Positions 19,957 to 28,946 of a stretch of DNA of 64,000 nucleotides are shown one piece after another. The translations under genes and the position numbers were made by a program. This DNA comes from Campylobacteraceae bacterium (GTDB taxonomy: Bacteria; Campylobacterota; Campylobacteria; Campylobacterales; Arcobacteraceae), in assembly GCA_013215945.1 (NCBI GenBank), contig JABSOM010000003.1, forward strand, positions 124,001-188,000, given 5' to 3'. The first letter of the stretch is position 1. The number at the start of each line of letters is the position of its first letter. A model generated the notes under the pieces. The model saw nothing but the letters and a program-made list of their open reading frames with translations, was not told the origin of the DNA and searched no databases.

Positions 19957-20763
19957 CTATTCTTCTTTTCTTATTCGTAAGAAAGAAGCAAAACGCGGTT
20001 TTTTATTCTTAGTTAGACCATAGTATTTAAAAGTCACGATATCACCAACAGAAGGGGGATTTGCTCTCTCATCTTTGCTAAAGCCACCTCCTAAATTAAA
20101 CGTCACATTATTTTCTAGTTTTATTAATAAAGAACGCATTGTATTGTTTTTACCATAATTTATTTTCTCAACTCTACCTTCTGTATCGTAAAACATAGTA
20201 ACTTTTAGGGCTTTATTTGTTCTTGTTTTAATATATTCTAAATTAGGGTCTTTTACTATTACACCTTCACCTTTTAATAAAACAATTTTTTTAAGATAAT
20301 CGTATAGATGTTTTTTGTTTTTGCATACTATTTGTTCAATAATATGTACTTGTGAATTGGGATTATTTTTAAACCAATTTTTTGCTTTATTAACACGTTC
20401 TAGAAAATTACCCTTAGCATTTGGGGCTTCAAAAATATTATAGGAGATTTCTTTCCAGTATTTTGACGGAGTTTTATCTAAAACAATGCTTTGAATATTT
20501 GAGAAATCATTTCTTTTTGTCCACAATTCCCCATCCAGTTCAAAAGAAGGGAAGTTTTTAGTAAAACTAGCAGGTGCATAGATTTTATTGCCATTTTTAC
20601 TTAAGAATTCTTTTCCATTCCAATAACCTCTTATTCCATCTAGTTTCTCACTCATAACCCAACCACTTACATCTTGATTGGTATATTGATTGGGTCTTTC
20701 AATCTCTACTTGAAAAGAATACAGTGATAAAAAAGTAAATAGAATGAAGCTTAATATTTTCAT
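19957..20763 (-). CDS. Exported ATP-dependent DNA ligase (LigE-like)
   Basis: The 268-residue protein begins with a signal peptide (MKILSFILFTFLSLYSF) and contains the ligase nucleotidylation motif SEKLDGIRGYW, with Lys40 as the predicted AMP-accepting residue. Further motifs are ELDGELW, the GEGVIVKDP motif IV/V region, and a short C-terminal OB fold ending RFASFLRI. This minimal two-domain form with a signal sequence matches the periplasmic Lig E group, which is found in naturally competent Gram-negative bacteria and may repair incoming DNA. It is inverted between gmhB and hldD, breaking the heptose operon. The competence role is inference. Confidence 0.88.
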   Translation of the reverse strand: MKILSFILFTFLSLYSFQVEIERPNQYTNQDVSGWVMSEKLDGIRGYWNGKEFLSKNGNKIYAPASFTKNFPSFELDGELWTKRNDFSNIQSIVLDKTPSKYWKEISYNIFEAPNAKGNFLERVNKAKNWFKNNPNSQVHIIEQIVCKNKKHLYDYLKKIVLLKGEGVIVKDPNLEYIKTRTNKALKVTMFYDTEGRVEKINYGKNNTMRSLLIKLENNVTFNLGGGFSKDERANPPSVGDIVTFKYYGLTKNKKPRFASFLRIRKEE

Positions 20764-20856
20764 GACCTGAGTATATTACAATTTAGATATTTTTATTATA
20801 AAGTCATAATGATTTTTTGGATAATATATTTACTATATTAAACAATTGGATAAACT

Positions 20857-21867
20857 ATGACATATACAAATACAGATTTTAATAACAAGACTATATTAAT
20901 TACAGGGGCAGCAGGTTTCATTGGTTCTAACTTATGTTTTTATTTTCAAGACAACTATCCAAAAGCCAATATCATTGCTCTTGATTGTTTTCGTTCAACA
21001 GCTACATTATCAAATGGTAATCTAAAAAGTTTTGGACATTATAAAAACCTACTTGGTTTTAATGGCACGGTAATCTCAGGTGATATCAATGATAGGAAAC
21101 TTTTAAAAGCTTTAAAATACGACTATAACTTTGATTATATCTTTCATGAAGCGGCTATTTCTGATACTACGGTAGAAGAACAAGATTTAATGATTAAAAC
21201 CAATGTGAATGCTTATGAAGATTTATTAAAAATTGCTATTAAACACAAAGCCCACATGATTTATGCTTCATCAGCTGCTACTTATGGAGATGCTTCATCT
21301 CCACAAACTCCAGGGGATGAAGCACCTGGAAATGTTTATGGTTTCTCAAAACTAATGATGGATAATATTTCAGATACTTATATTAAAAAAGACCTAGGTA
21401 TTTCTATTATTGGATTGCGTTACTTTAATGTATATGGAGCAAAAGAATTTTTCAAAAATAAAACAGCTTCTACTGTTGTACAATTTGGCCATCAAATACT
21501 TGCAGGTAATACACCTAAACTTTTTGAAGGCAGTGATAAGATTTTAAGAGATTTTGTTTACATAGAAGATGTCATTCAGGCTAATATTAAAGCAGCTTCA
21601 AGTGGTGTTTCTGGTGTGTATAATGTAGGTACTGGAAAAGCAAGATCTTTTCAAGACATAGCTGATCTTTTACAAGAAAACTTAGGTACTAGTTTAGGTA
21701 CGAATTATATTCCTAATCCTTTTATTGGCCAATACCAATTTCATACAGAAGCAAATATTTGTGCTACTACTGCTGATATTGGATATGAACCAGCATATGA
21801 GCTAGAAGATGGGATTAAAGCTTATATAGAAGAGATTAAACGTTTATATACAACGGAGGTGAAATAA
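20857..21867 (+). CDS. hldD: ADP-L-glycero-D-manno-heptose 6-epimerase
   Basis: The 336-residue extended SDR protein has the NADP-type TGAAGFIGSN motif (residues 16-25), HEAAISDTT, the catalytic YGFSK and the RYFNVYGAKE segment typical of HldD/RfaD. It epimerises ADP-D-glycero-D-manno-heptose to the L form, the last step before LPS heptosyl transfer. It is joined to hldE by a 1-bp overlap of stop and start (TAATG) and lies divergently from the LigE-like gene. The 93-bp divergent gap should hold both promoters. Confidence 0.94.
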   Translation: MTYTNTDFNNKTILITGAAGFIGSNLCFYFQDNYPKANIIALDCFRSTATLSNGNLKSFGHYKNLLGFNGTVISGDINDRKLLKALKYDYNFDYIFHEAAISDTTVEEQDLMIKTNVNAYEDLLKIAIKHKAHMIYASSAATYGDASSPQTPGDEAPGNVYGFSKLMMDNISDTYIKKDLGISIIGLRYFNVYGAKEFFKNKTASTVVQFGHQILAGNTPKLFEGSDKILRDFVYIEDVIQANIKAASSGVSGVYNVGTGKARSFQDIADLLQENLGTSLGTNYIPNPFIGQYQFHTEANICATTADIGYEPAYELEDGIKAYIEEIKRLYTTEVK

Positions 21868-23300
21868 TGATTGAAAGTATTTTACAAAGTAATAAAAGAA
21901 CCTCGATTTTAGTTATTGGGGATTTAATGATTGATCATTATTTATGGGGAAGCTGTGAGCGTATTTCTCCAGAAGCTCCTGTTCCTGTAGTTGATATTAA
22001 AAGCGAAACTACTGTTTTAGGTGGGGCTGGAAACGTTATTAATAATCTTGTTTCTTTAGGAGCAGAAGTAGGAGTACTTTCTGTTGTTGGAAATGATGCT
22101 GTTGCAAATGAATTAAAATATATCTTAGATGAAACAGGTGCTAAGTCTTTTTTAACAGAACAAGCAGGAAGAAAAACATCTAAAAAATCACGTCTTATGG
22201 CTGCTAAGTCACAAATTGTTAGATATGATCATGAAAGTAAAAATGATATATCTTTTGAGTCAGTAAAAAAAATATTTTCTAAATTTCAAGAAATTATTAA
22301 TGGTTATGACATTATTTTATTATCAGATTATGGAAAAGGTGTTTTAACTGATACGTTAACAAAAGAAATTATTGAGTACGCAAGTAAATACGATAAAAAA
22401 GTATTAGTAGATCCAAAAGGAACAGATTATTCTAAATACAAGGGTGCTTATTTATTAACACCTAATAAAAAAGAAGCACAAATTGCTTCTGGAATTGAGA
22501 TTGATTCTAGCGATACTTTGGAATTTGCATTAAAAAGACTGAAAGATATAGCAGCTTTAACATACTCTGTTATTACCTTAAGTGAAGATGGTATTGCTAT
22601 TTTAAAAGACAATAATGTGATTACCAAACCCACAGTTGCACGTGAAGTTTATGATGTGACTGGGGCAGGGGATACCGTACTTGCTTCTTTAGGTTTTGCT
22701 TTGTGTTTACAAGATGATATTGAAATTGCAGTTGAGTTTGCTAATTTAGCAGCTGGTGTAGTTGTAGGAAAACTTGGATCTGCAACAGTAAGTTTAGATG
22801 AAATAGAAGATTATAAATCAAGTATCTCAAAAAGCTCCATTGAACTTCATATTAAAACACAAGATGAAATAGAAAATCTTACAAAACGTCTTGCCTTAAA
22901 AAACAAAAAAATTGTTTTTACCAATGGTTGTTTTGATATTTTACATAAGGGACATGTTTCTTATTTAAATATTGCTAAATCTTTTGGAGATGTATTAATT
23001 GTTGGATTAAATTCTGATGCATCAGTACGAGCTTTAAAAGGTGAGAACAGACCTGTAAATGAAGAAGATGACAGAGCGTATATGTTAAGTGCGTTAGAGA
23101 GTGTTGATTATGTAGTGGTATTTAATGATGATACGCCATATGAACTTATTAAAAAAATACAGCCTCATACTCTTGTAAAAGGGGCTGATTATGAAGGTAA
23201 AGAAGTAGTTGGTTCTGATATTGCAAAAGAAACACGATTGGTTGAATTTGTTGAAGGCAAAAGCACAACAAAACTCATTGAAAAAATCAAAAATAAATAA
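21867..23300 (+). CDS. hldE: Bifunctional heptose-7-phosphate kinase / heptose-1-phosphate adenylyltransferase
   Basis: The 477-residue protein joins two domains. Residues about 1-320 are a PfkB/ribokinase-type kinase (DLMIDHYLWG, then the anion-hole motif VTGAGDTV). Residues about 345-477 are a nucleotidyltransferase with TNGCFDILHKGHV and GLNSDASVRALKG. It phosphorylates heptose-7-phosphate at C1 and, after GmhB, adenylylates heptose-1-phosphate. Full fusion length matches E. coli-type HldE. It is translation-coupled to hldD and followed 9 bp later by gmhA. Confidence 0.95.
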   Translation: MIESILQSNKRTSILVIGDLMIDHYLWGSCERISPEAPVPVVDIKSETTVLGGAGNVINNLVSLGAEVGVLSVVGNDAVANELKYILDETGAKSFLTEQAGRKTSKKSRLMAAKSQIVRYDHESKNDISFESVKKIFSKFQEIINGYDIILLSDYGKGVLTDTLTKEIIEYASKYDKKVLVDPKGTDYSKYKGAYLLTPNKKEAQIASGIEIDSSDTLEFALKRLKDIAALTYSVITLSEDGIAILKDNNVITKPTVAREVYDVTGAGDTVLASLGFALCLQDDIEIAVEFANLAAGVVVGKLGSATVSLDEIEDYKSSISKSSIELHIKTQDEIENLTKRLALKNKKIVFTNGCFDILHKGHVSYLNIAKSFGDVLIVGLNSDASVRALKGENRPVNEEDDRAYMLSALESVDYVVVFNDDTPYELIKKIQPHTLVKGADYEGKEVVGSDIAKETRLVEFVEGKSTTKLIEKIKNK

Positions 23301-23309
23301 GGCTCTAAA

Positions 23310-23882
23310 ATGAAAGACATTATTAAAAATGAATTTAATTTACATTTAGAAACAATTACTAATGTAATAAATACTATGCAAGGGCCTTTAGAAGAAGCTG
23401 CTAAATTAGCAGTGGATACTTTAAAAGCGGGTAATAAAATACTGTTATTTGGAAATGGTGGAAGCGCCGCTGATGCACAACATATAGCAGCAGAATTAAC
23501 AGGACGTTATAAAACAGAAAGACGTGGATTACCTGGTATTGCACTTACTACTGATACTTCTGCTTTAACAGCTATTGGAAATGACTATGGATATGAGAGA
23601 ATTTTTGACAGACAAGTTGAATCCTTGGCTAATAAAGGGGATTTACTATTAGGAATCTCAACTTCTGGGAATTCTAAAAATGTGATTTCTGCTTTTAGAC
23701 TGGGACGTGAAATGGGATGCCGAATTCTTGGTTTCTCTGGACGTGATGGAGGAGCTATGAATGAATACTGTGATGTGAATTTAATAGTACCCTCAAATGA
23801 TACTCCACGTATTCAAGAAATGCATATTTTATTTGGACATACTATTTGTCACATTATTGATACAGCATACGAAGAGAAGTAA
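23310..23882 (+). CDS. gmhA: Sedoheptulose-7-phosphate isomerase
   Basis: The 190-residue SIS-domain protein has the phosphosugar-binding [12 protein letters not shown] motif (residues 47-58), [12 protein letters not shown] and [10 protein letters not shown]. These are diagnostic for GmhA, a homotetrameric isomerase that makes D-glycero-D-manno-heptose-7-phosphate and opens the heptose pathway. It follows hldE by 9 bp and precedes apt by 26 bp. All four cytoplasmic enzymes for ADP-heptose are therefore encoded within about 4.5 kb. Confidence 0.95.
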   Translation: MKDIIKNEFNLHLETITNVINTMQGPLEEAAKLAVDTLKAGNKILLFGNGGSAADAQHIAAELTGRYKTERRGLPGIALTTDTSALTAIGNDYGYERIFDRQVESLANKGDLLLGISTSGNSKNVISAFRLGREMGCRILGFSGRDGGAMNEYCDVNLIVPSNDTPRIQEMHILFGHTICHIIDTAYEEK

Positions 23883-23908
23883 AAGTTAAAAAGCAAAAAA
23901 GGTAAAAA

Positions 23909-24454
23909 GTGAATTTAAGTAAAGCAGACAAACAAATAATAAGTGACTCAATAAGAGATATACAAGACTTTCCAAAAAAAGGCATAGTATTTAAAGATAT
24001 TACGACTTTATTAAACAATAAAGAAGCCTACCAAGTATTGATGAATCATTTAGAAGAACGTTACAAAACATATGATTTAGATTATATAGCTGGAATTGAT
24101 GCCAGAGGTTTTATTTTTGGAGCAGCTCTTGCTGATAGATTAAAAATCGGTTTCGTACCAATTCGTAAAAAAGGAAAACTTCCTTCTACTACTGTATGTG
24201 AAAAATATGAATTGGAATATGGTTTTGATGAGGTAGAAGTACACTTAGATGCTTTTAAAGACATACCTAATGCAAGAGTATTAATGATTGATGATTTAAT
24301 TGCAACAGGTGGAACTGCGAATGCTGCTGCTAAATTAATAAACAATGTAAATGCCCTTTTAGTAGAATCTTGTTTTATTATGAACTTGACTTTTTTAAAT
24401 GGAAGTGAAGCTGTAAGCAAACATGCACCTGTATACTCTGTGTTAGAGATTTAA
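23909..24454 (+). CDS. apt: Adenine phosphoribosyltransferase
   Basis: The 181-residue protein has the PRPP-binding motif [14 protein letters not shown] and the [12 protein letters not shown] segment of APRT enzymes. It salvages adenine with PRPP to give AMP in the cytoplasm. The start is GTG with a purine-rich leader (AAAAAGGTAAAAA) just upstream. It lies downstream of the heptose genes and 23 bp before trpB, probably in one long transcript, but the functions are unrelated. Confidence 0.95.
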   Translation: MNLSKADKQIISDSIRDIQDFPKKGIVFKDITTLLNNKEAYQVLMNHLEERYKTYDLDYIAGIDARGFIFGAALADRLKIGFVPIRKKGKLPSTTVCEKYELEYGFDEVEVHLDAFKDIPNARVLMIDDLIATGGTANAAAKLINNVNALLVESCFIMNLTFLNGSEAVSKHAPVYSVLEI

Positions 24455-24477
24455 ATATATAAAAATAGGATAGAAGA

Positions 24478-25725
24478 ATGAATAATCAAAACAATAACTT
24501 AGAAGAAGAATTCAGAGAATTTTTCTATCTTCCAAAAGCATCAAAATTTGATCCCGATGAAAATGGACATTTTGACAAGTTTGGTGGAAGATATGTACCA
24601 GAAACGCTAATGCCAGCTTTATTGGAATTAGAAAAAGAATATAAAAGTATTCGTTTTGATAAAGATTTTTGGATAGAAGTTAATGCTTTATTAAAAGATT
24701 ATGTCGGACGTGAAAATCCATTATATTATGCAAAAAATATTTCAGAAGAAATGGGTGCAAAAGTATATTTAAAAAGAGAAGATTTAAATCATACTGGGGC
24801 TCATAAAGTTAATAATGTAATAGCCCAGGGTTTATTAGCAAAACGTTTGGGTAAAAAGAAAGTAATAGCTGAAACAGGGGCAGGGCAACATGGTGTTGCA
24901 ACGGCTACTATTGCTGCATTACTTGGTTTAGAGTGTACTGTTTTTATGGGTGCAAAAGATGTTGAAAGACAAGAATTAAATGTATTCAGAATGAAACTCT
25001 TAGGTGCTAAAGTTGTTAGTGTTGAATCTGGAAGTAAAACACTAAAAGATTCAATGAATGAAGCTATTAGATATTGGGTTACAAATGCCAGAGATACATA
25101 TTATATTATAGGTACAGTTGCAGGGCCTCATCCTTATCCTATGATGGTAAGAGACTTTCAAGCTATTATTGGTTTTGAAGCAAGAAAACAAATTCTTCAA
25201 AAAGAAAATTGTTTGCCTGATTATGTAATTGCGTGTATTGGTGGAGGTTCTAATGCTATTGGAATGTTTTCACATTTTTTAGAAGATAAAGAAACGACTT
25301 GTATTGGAATAGAAGCAGGTGGTTTAGGAATAGATACGGATAAACATGGTTGTTCACTTGCAAAAGGAACACCAGGTGTACTGCATGGTCAATGCTCTTA
25401 TTTATTGCAAGACAAAGAAGGACAGATTTTAGAAGCTCACAGTATTTCTGCTGGTTTGGATTATCCAGGAATTGGGCCAGAGCATGCTTATCACAAAGAG
25501 TTAGAAACAGTAGAATATGATTCTATTACGGATCAAGAAGCTTTAGATGCTTTTGTATGGTTAAGTAGAAAAGAAGGAATTATTCCTGCTTTTGAGAGTG
25601 CTCATGCAATTGCGTATTTGAAAAAAGCACAAAAAAGATTTAAAGATAAAATTATAATTATTAATCTTTCCGGACGTGGAGATAAAGATATGGTACAAGC
25701 AAAAGATTTACTAAACTTTGACTAA
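24478..25725 (+). CDS. trpB: Tryptophan synthase beta subunit
   Basis: The 415-residue protein is a TrpB1-type enzyme with [14 protein letters not shown] near the N-terminus, the PLP Lys110 in HTGAHKVNN, the ETGAGQHGV motif and the phosphate-binding [10 protein letters not shown]. It also has the SGRGDKD end motif. It makes tryptophan from indole and serine, normally as an alpha2-beta2 complex with TrpA. No trpA or other trp gene is in the window, so this copy is separated from its usual partner. It may be the only trpB or an indole-salvage copy. Confidence 0.95.
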   Translation: MNNQNNNLEEEFREFFYLPKASKFDPDENGHFDKFGGRYVPETLMPALLELEKEYKSIRFDKDFWIEVNALLKDYVGRENPLYYAKNISEEMGAKVYLKREDLNHTGAHKVNNVIAQGLLAKRLGKKKVIAETGAGQHGVATATIAALLGLECTVFMGAKDVERQELNVFRMKLLGAKVVSVESGSKTLKDSMNEAIRYWVTNARDTYYIIGTVAGPHPYPMMVRDFQAIIGFEARKQILQKENCLPDYVIACIGGGSNAIGMFSHFLEDKETTCIGIEAGGLGIDTDKHGCSLAKGTPGVLHGQCSYLLQDKEGQILEAHSISAGLDYPGIGPEHAYHKELETVEYDSITDQEALDAFVWLSRKEGIIPAFESAHAIAYLKKAQKRFKDKIIIINLSGRGDKDMVQAKDLLNFD

Positions 25726-25734
25726 GGCGTAATA

Positions 25735-26427
25735 TTGAATAATTTATTAAGACTTTTTAAAAAACACTCAGGCAAAATTTTAGCTTTAGTGGTGATAACA
25801 TTTTTTTCTTTTTTAGCCTACAATTTATATCAAGCACCAGTAGATGGATTTACTGATAAATTTGTATATTTATTAAAAACCTATGGTTATGTGATTTTAT
25901 TTGCATGGAGTATTTTAGAGGGGGAAGCTGGTTTAATAATGGCTGGACTTTTATCTCATACAGGTGATATGAATGTGTATATGGCTGTTTTTATAGCAGG
26001 TCTTGGTGGTTTTGCAGGGGACCAAATATATTTTTATATTGGACGTTTTAATAAAGCTTATGTTCATAAAAAATTTAGAGGTCAAAGACGTAAATTTGCC
26101 CTCTCTCATTTGTTACTCAAAAAATATGGTTGGCCTATAATTTTTATGCAGCGTTATATGTATGGAATGAGAACTATTATCCCTATTTCAATAGGGCTTA
26201 CAAGATACAGTGCTAAAATGTTTGCTTTTATAAATCTTATTTCTGCTTGGTGTTGGGCTGCTATTACTATAGTACCTGCTTGGTATTTTGGAGAAGAAAT
26301 ATTAGTAGTTCTTCATTGGGCTAAAGAGCATTGGTATTTCGCTTTACCTTTTGCTTTAATCTTTGGTGGAAGCATAATATACTATTTTAATAAAATGACT
26401 AAAAAAAAGGAAGAAAATGAAAATTAA
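25735..26427 (+). CDS. DedA-family membrane protein
   Basis: The 230-residue protein has an N-terminal membrane helix (residues about 13-32) and a DedA/VTT core with the conserved LEGEAGLIMAGLL, GGFAGDQIYFYIGRF and the RYMYGMRTIIPISIGLTRY segment. The FxxRYxxGxR-type motif carries the essential Arg residues. DedA proteins are inner-membrane transporters or flippases linked to undecaprenyl phosphate or phospholipid recycling. It starts with TTG, follows trpB by 9 bp and overlaps pepA by 11 bp. The specific substrate is not evident. Confidence 0.88.
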   Translation: MNNLLRLFKKHSGKILALVVITFFSFLAYNLYQAPVDGFTDKFVYLLKTYGYVILFAWSILEGEAGLIMAGLLSHTGDMNVYMAVFIAGLGGFAGDQIYFYIGRFNKAYVHKKFRGQRRKFALSHLLLKKYGWPIIFMQRYMYGMRTIIPISIGLTRYSAKMFAFINLISAWCWAAITIVPAWYFGEEILVVLHWAKEHWYFALPFALIFGGSIIYYFNKMTKKKEENEN

Positions 26428-27850
26428 TTTAAATGATAAAAATATTAATAAAATAAGTGCAGATGTAGAAATTATTATCACTACGCCTACAAACTTAAAT
26501 AAATCAAATGATATAAAGTTATTAGAAAAAGTAAACTTCAAAGCACATGACGAAGAAGTGGTTTTATTACTTGAAAAACAAAAAATATATGTTGGTTGTG
26601 AAGATAATTCTTATGATGGTATTGCAATTGCTATATCATCTGCTATTAAAGAGCTTAAAAAAACTACTTTTACAAGCGCAAAAGTTCTTTTAGAAAATGA
26701 TGATGAAAACATTTTAAAACCCCTTGTTGAGGGTGCATTTTTAGGTGAGTACGAATTTTCAAAATATAAAGCAAAAAAAGAAAAATCAACTAAAATCAAA
26801 TTAACAATTGTCTGTAAAAAATTAACAACTCTTTTAGTTAATATTTTAGAAGACTCGGTAATTATTGCATCTTCTGTTAATAAAGTAAGAGACTTTGTAA
26901 ATACTATTCCTAATGATTTTTTCCCAAAAACAATGAGCCGTGAAGCTAAAAAAATAGCTAAAAATGACGATGTATCTGTGAAGATTTATGGAGAAGACTA
27001 TTTAGATAATAACAAAATGCATACTATGTTAGCCGTAGGTCGTGCTTCAAGACATGAATCACAACTTATTCATTTGACGTATAAACCAAAGAATGCTACG
27101 AAAAAAATCGTATTGGTTGGAAAAGGTTTGACTTATGATTCAGGTGGTTTGTCTTTAAAACCAGCAGATGGAATGTTGGGTATGAAATCCGATAAAGGTG
27201 GAGGATGTGCAGTACTAGGAATTTTAAATGCAGTTTCTTTACTAAAACTACCTATTGAAGTACATGGAATTATTGGTGCGGTTGAAAATATGATTGGTGG
27301 AGATGCTTATAAACCAGATGATGTATTAATTGCAAAAAATGGAACAAGTATTGAAATTAAAAATACAGATGCAGAAGGAAGACTTGTATTAGCTGATTGT
27401 TTATGTTATGCACAAGAACAAGTAGAAGATTTAGATTATATCTTTGATTTTGCAACCTTAACTGGTGCTGCTGTTGTTGGTGTTGGACAATATACTACTG
27501 CTATTATGGGAAATGATATTGCTTTAAAATGTTCTGCTGTAGGTACTGCTTTAAGAGCAGGAGAGTTAGCAACAAATCTTCCTTTTAACAGACATCTTAG
27601 AAAATTAATTAAATCAGATATTGCAGATATTGCTAATCTTGGAACAACCAGGTTAGGTGGAGCTATTACAGCTGGAATATTTTTGGATCAGTTTATTACC
27701 AAAAAGAATAAAAACAAGTGGTTACACTTTGATATTGCTGCTCCTGCTTATGTAACTCATGCTTGGGGATACAATCCTATTGGAGCATCAGGTGCTGGTG
27801 TTCGTATGACAGTTGAGTTCTTAAAGAATCTTGATAATAATAAGTGTTAA
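26417..27850 (+). CDS. pepA: Leucyl aminopeptidase (M17, PepA)
   Basis: The 477-residue protein has the M17 metal-binding and catalytic motifs: KGLTYDSGGLSLKP, MKSDKGGG and the family signature NTDAEGRLVLADCL. It removes N-terminal residues from peptides in the cytoplasm as a hexamer with two metal ions per subunit. Length is normal. The last codons (around 27796-27835) have a degenerate near-copy at 35249-35305 across the siderophore cassette. A perfect 15-bp hairpin follows the gene and separates it from the convergent araC-type gene. Confidence 0.94.
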   Translation: MKINLNDKNINKISADVEIIITTPTNLNKSNDIKLLEKVNFKAHDEEVVLLLEKQKIYVGCEDNSYDGIAIAISSAIKELKKTTFTSAKVLLENDDENILKPLVEGAFLGEYEFSKYKAKKEKSTKIKLTIVCKKLTTLLVNILEDSVIIASSVNKVRDFVNTIPNDFFPKTMSREAKKIAKNDDVSVKIYGEDYLDNNKMHTMLAVGRASRHESQLIHLTYKPKNATKKIVLVGKGLTYDSGGLSLKPADGMLGMKSDKGGGCAVLGILNAVSLLKLPIEVHGIIGAVENMIGGDAYKPDDVLIAKNGTSIEIKNTDAEGRLVLADCLCYAQEQVEDLDYIFDFATLTGAAVVGVGQYTTAIMGNDIALKCSAVGTALRAGELATNLPFNRHLRKLIKSDIADIANLGTTRLGGAITAGIFLDQFITKKNKNKWLHFDIAAPAYVTHAWGYNPIGASGAGVRMTVEFLKNLDNNKC

Positions 27851-27864
27851 ACACTTATATATAT

Positions 27865-27898
27865 TTAAAGAAAAAGGAATAGCTTCCTTTTTCTTTAA
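27865..27898. terminator. Bidirectional hairpin terminator between pepA and the AraC regulator
   Basis: A perfect 15-bp stem (TTAAAGAAAAAGGAA against TTCCTTTTTCTTTAA) with a 4-base loop lies between the two convergent genes. Its right arm includes the stop codon of the minus-strand regulator. A/T-rich flanks on both sides allow it to end transcripts from either direction. Confidence 0.75.
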
Positions 27899-28836
27899 GA
27901 GTAGTATTTTATATTTTTAATACACTCTTTTGGGTTTATTTTAAACTCTTTAAAAAATGCATTTGAAAAGTTATTTGAATATTTATATCCCATTAAGTGT
28001 GCTACTTCATTTACATTATATTCTCCCTCTTCTAATAAATACTTTGCTTTTGTTAATTTATATTTTGTTAAAAATTGATAAGGACTTTGTTTATATACTT
28101 GTTTAAAGCCTTTTTTTAATTTAAACTCATTGATACATACAATTTTTGCAAGCTCAACAATTGAGGGTGGGTTTTGTAAATCTTGAAGAAGTATTTCTTT
28201 TGCTTTAAGTATTTGTTGTTTATCGTAAGTATTTAGTTTGATTGCATTTTTTGTTGCAGATATTTTATTTATTTCTAAATATAAGAGTTCTAATATTTTA
28301 CTTTGTAAAAATAGCTTATTAATTTCACTGTTATTAGAATGGGCATAGATTTCATTTAAAATTCTTTCACTCTTTACACTTGTAGGGGAAAAATCAATCA
28401 GATTAAGTTTTTTATGATTTCCATATTTATTTAAAATAGTATTTTCAAAATTTTTTTGTAAAAAATCTTCATTTACTATTAATCTAATTTGTTCAACTTT
28501 TTTGCTAGTAAACTCTCTAATGCCTTGGGAACCATCAAAAAGAGAGATGGTAGTAAATCCCTCCTTAAATTCTATTATTTCTTTTTTACCAGAGCTTTTA
28601 TAATTGGAATAACCTTTTAATCCAAATGTTATAACAAACTTTTTTTCATGTTGATTTGTTTTTATTTTCGTTGGTTTTAGAAATTCAAAATGGGTTTTTA
28701 ATAATAAAAGTCCTTCTTGAATATGCAGTTTTTCCATATAGTCTTTTCCTATATTTTTAGGAAAGGTATTCTCTAAAATATTTTCATTGGAGGAAATATT
28801 ATCTAACAATATCTCTTCTAAGTTAAGTTTACACAT
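27895..28836 (-). CDS. AraC-family transcriptional regulator (PchR/YbtA-like)
   Basis: The 313-residue protein has a non-conserved N-terminal sensing region and a C-terminal AraC double helix-turn-helix (residues about 215-310), ending in the typical NEVAHLMGYKYSNNFSNAFF and KEFKINPKE sequences. AraC regulators of the PchR/YbtA type sit beside siderophore receptor genes and activate them when the ferric siderophore is sensed. This gene is divergent from a TonB-dependent receptor gene, with 110 bp between the two starts and a Fur box in the gap. Activation of the uptake cassette is the expected role; the ligand is unknown. Confidence 0.87.
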   Translation of the reverse strand: MCKLNLEEILLDNISSNENILENTFPKNIGKDYMEKLHIQEGLLLLKTHFEFLKPTKIKTNQHEKKFVITFGLKGYSNYKSSGKKEIIEFKEGFTTISLFDGSQGIREFTSKKVEQIRLIVNEDFLQKNFENTILNKYGNHKKLNLIDFSPTSVKSERILNEIYAHSNNSEINKLFLQSKILELLYLEINKISATKNAIKLNTYDKQQILKAKEILLQDLQNPPSIVELAKIVCINEFKLKKGFKQVYKQSPYQFLTKYKLTKAKYLLEEGEYNVNEVAHLMGYKYSNNFSNAFFKEFKINPKECIKNIKYYS

Positions 28837-28879
28837 GTTTTTCCTTTTGTAATAGAAATAAAACCTTTTAGCATATTAA

Positions 28880-28894
28880 TGATATTGAATATCA
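28880..28894. promoter_or_regulatory. Fur box upstream of the TonB-dependent receptor
   Basis: TGATATTGAATATCA fits the 7-1-7 Fur consensus (TGATAATnATTATCA) with symmetric changes and is the core of a perfect 19-bp palindrome at 28878-28896. A TATAAT box at 28908-28913 lies 13 bp downstream, so bound Fur would block RNA polymerase on the receptor gene. Iron repression of the cassette is therefore likely; regulation of the divergent araC gene is also possible. Confidence 0.75.
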
Positions 28895-28907
28895 TTTTTA
28901 TCCAAGA

Positions 28908-28913
28908 TATAAT
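28908..28913 (+). promoter_or_regulatory. -10 box of the TonB receptor gene
   Basis: TATAAT lies 33 bp upstream of the receptor ATG and just downstream of the Fur palindrome. A good ribosome site (AAAGGAAG) precedes the start codon. Confidence 0.55.
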
Positions 28914-28946
28914 AATTTCAATTAAAAATAAATTAAAGGAAGAATA

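Noticed and set aside
24082-24420. 112-codon minus-strand ORF inside apt
   Set aside because: Antisense shadow of a conserved housekeeping gene with no own ribosome site or context.
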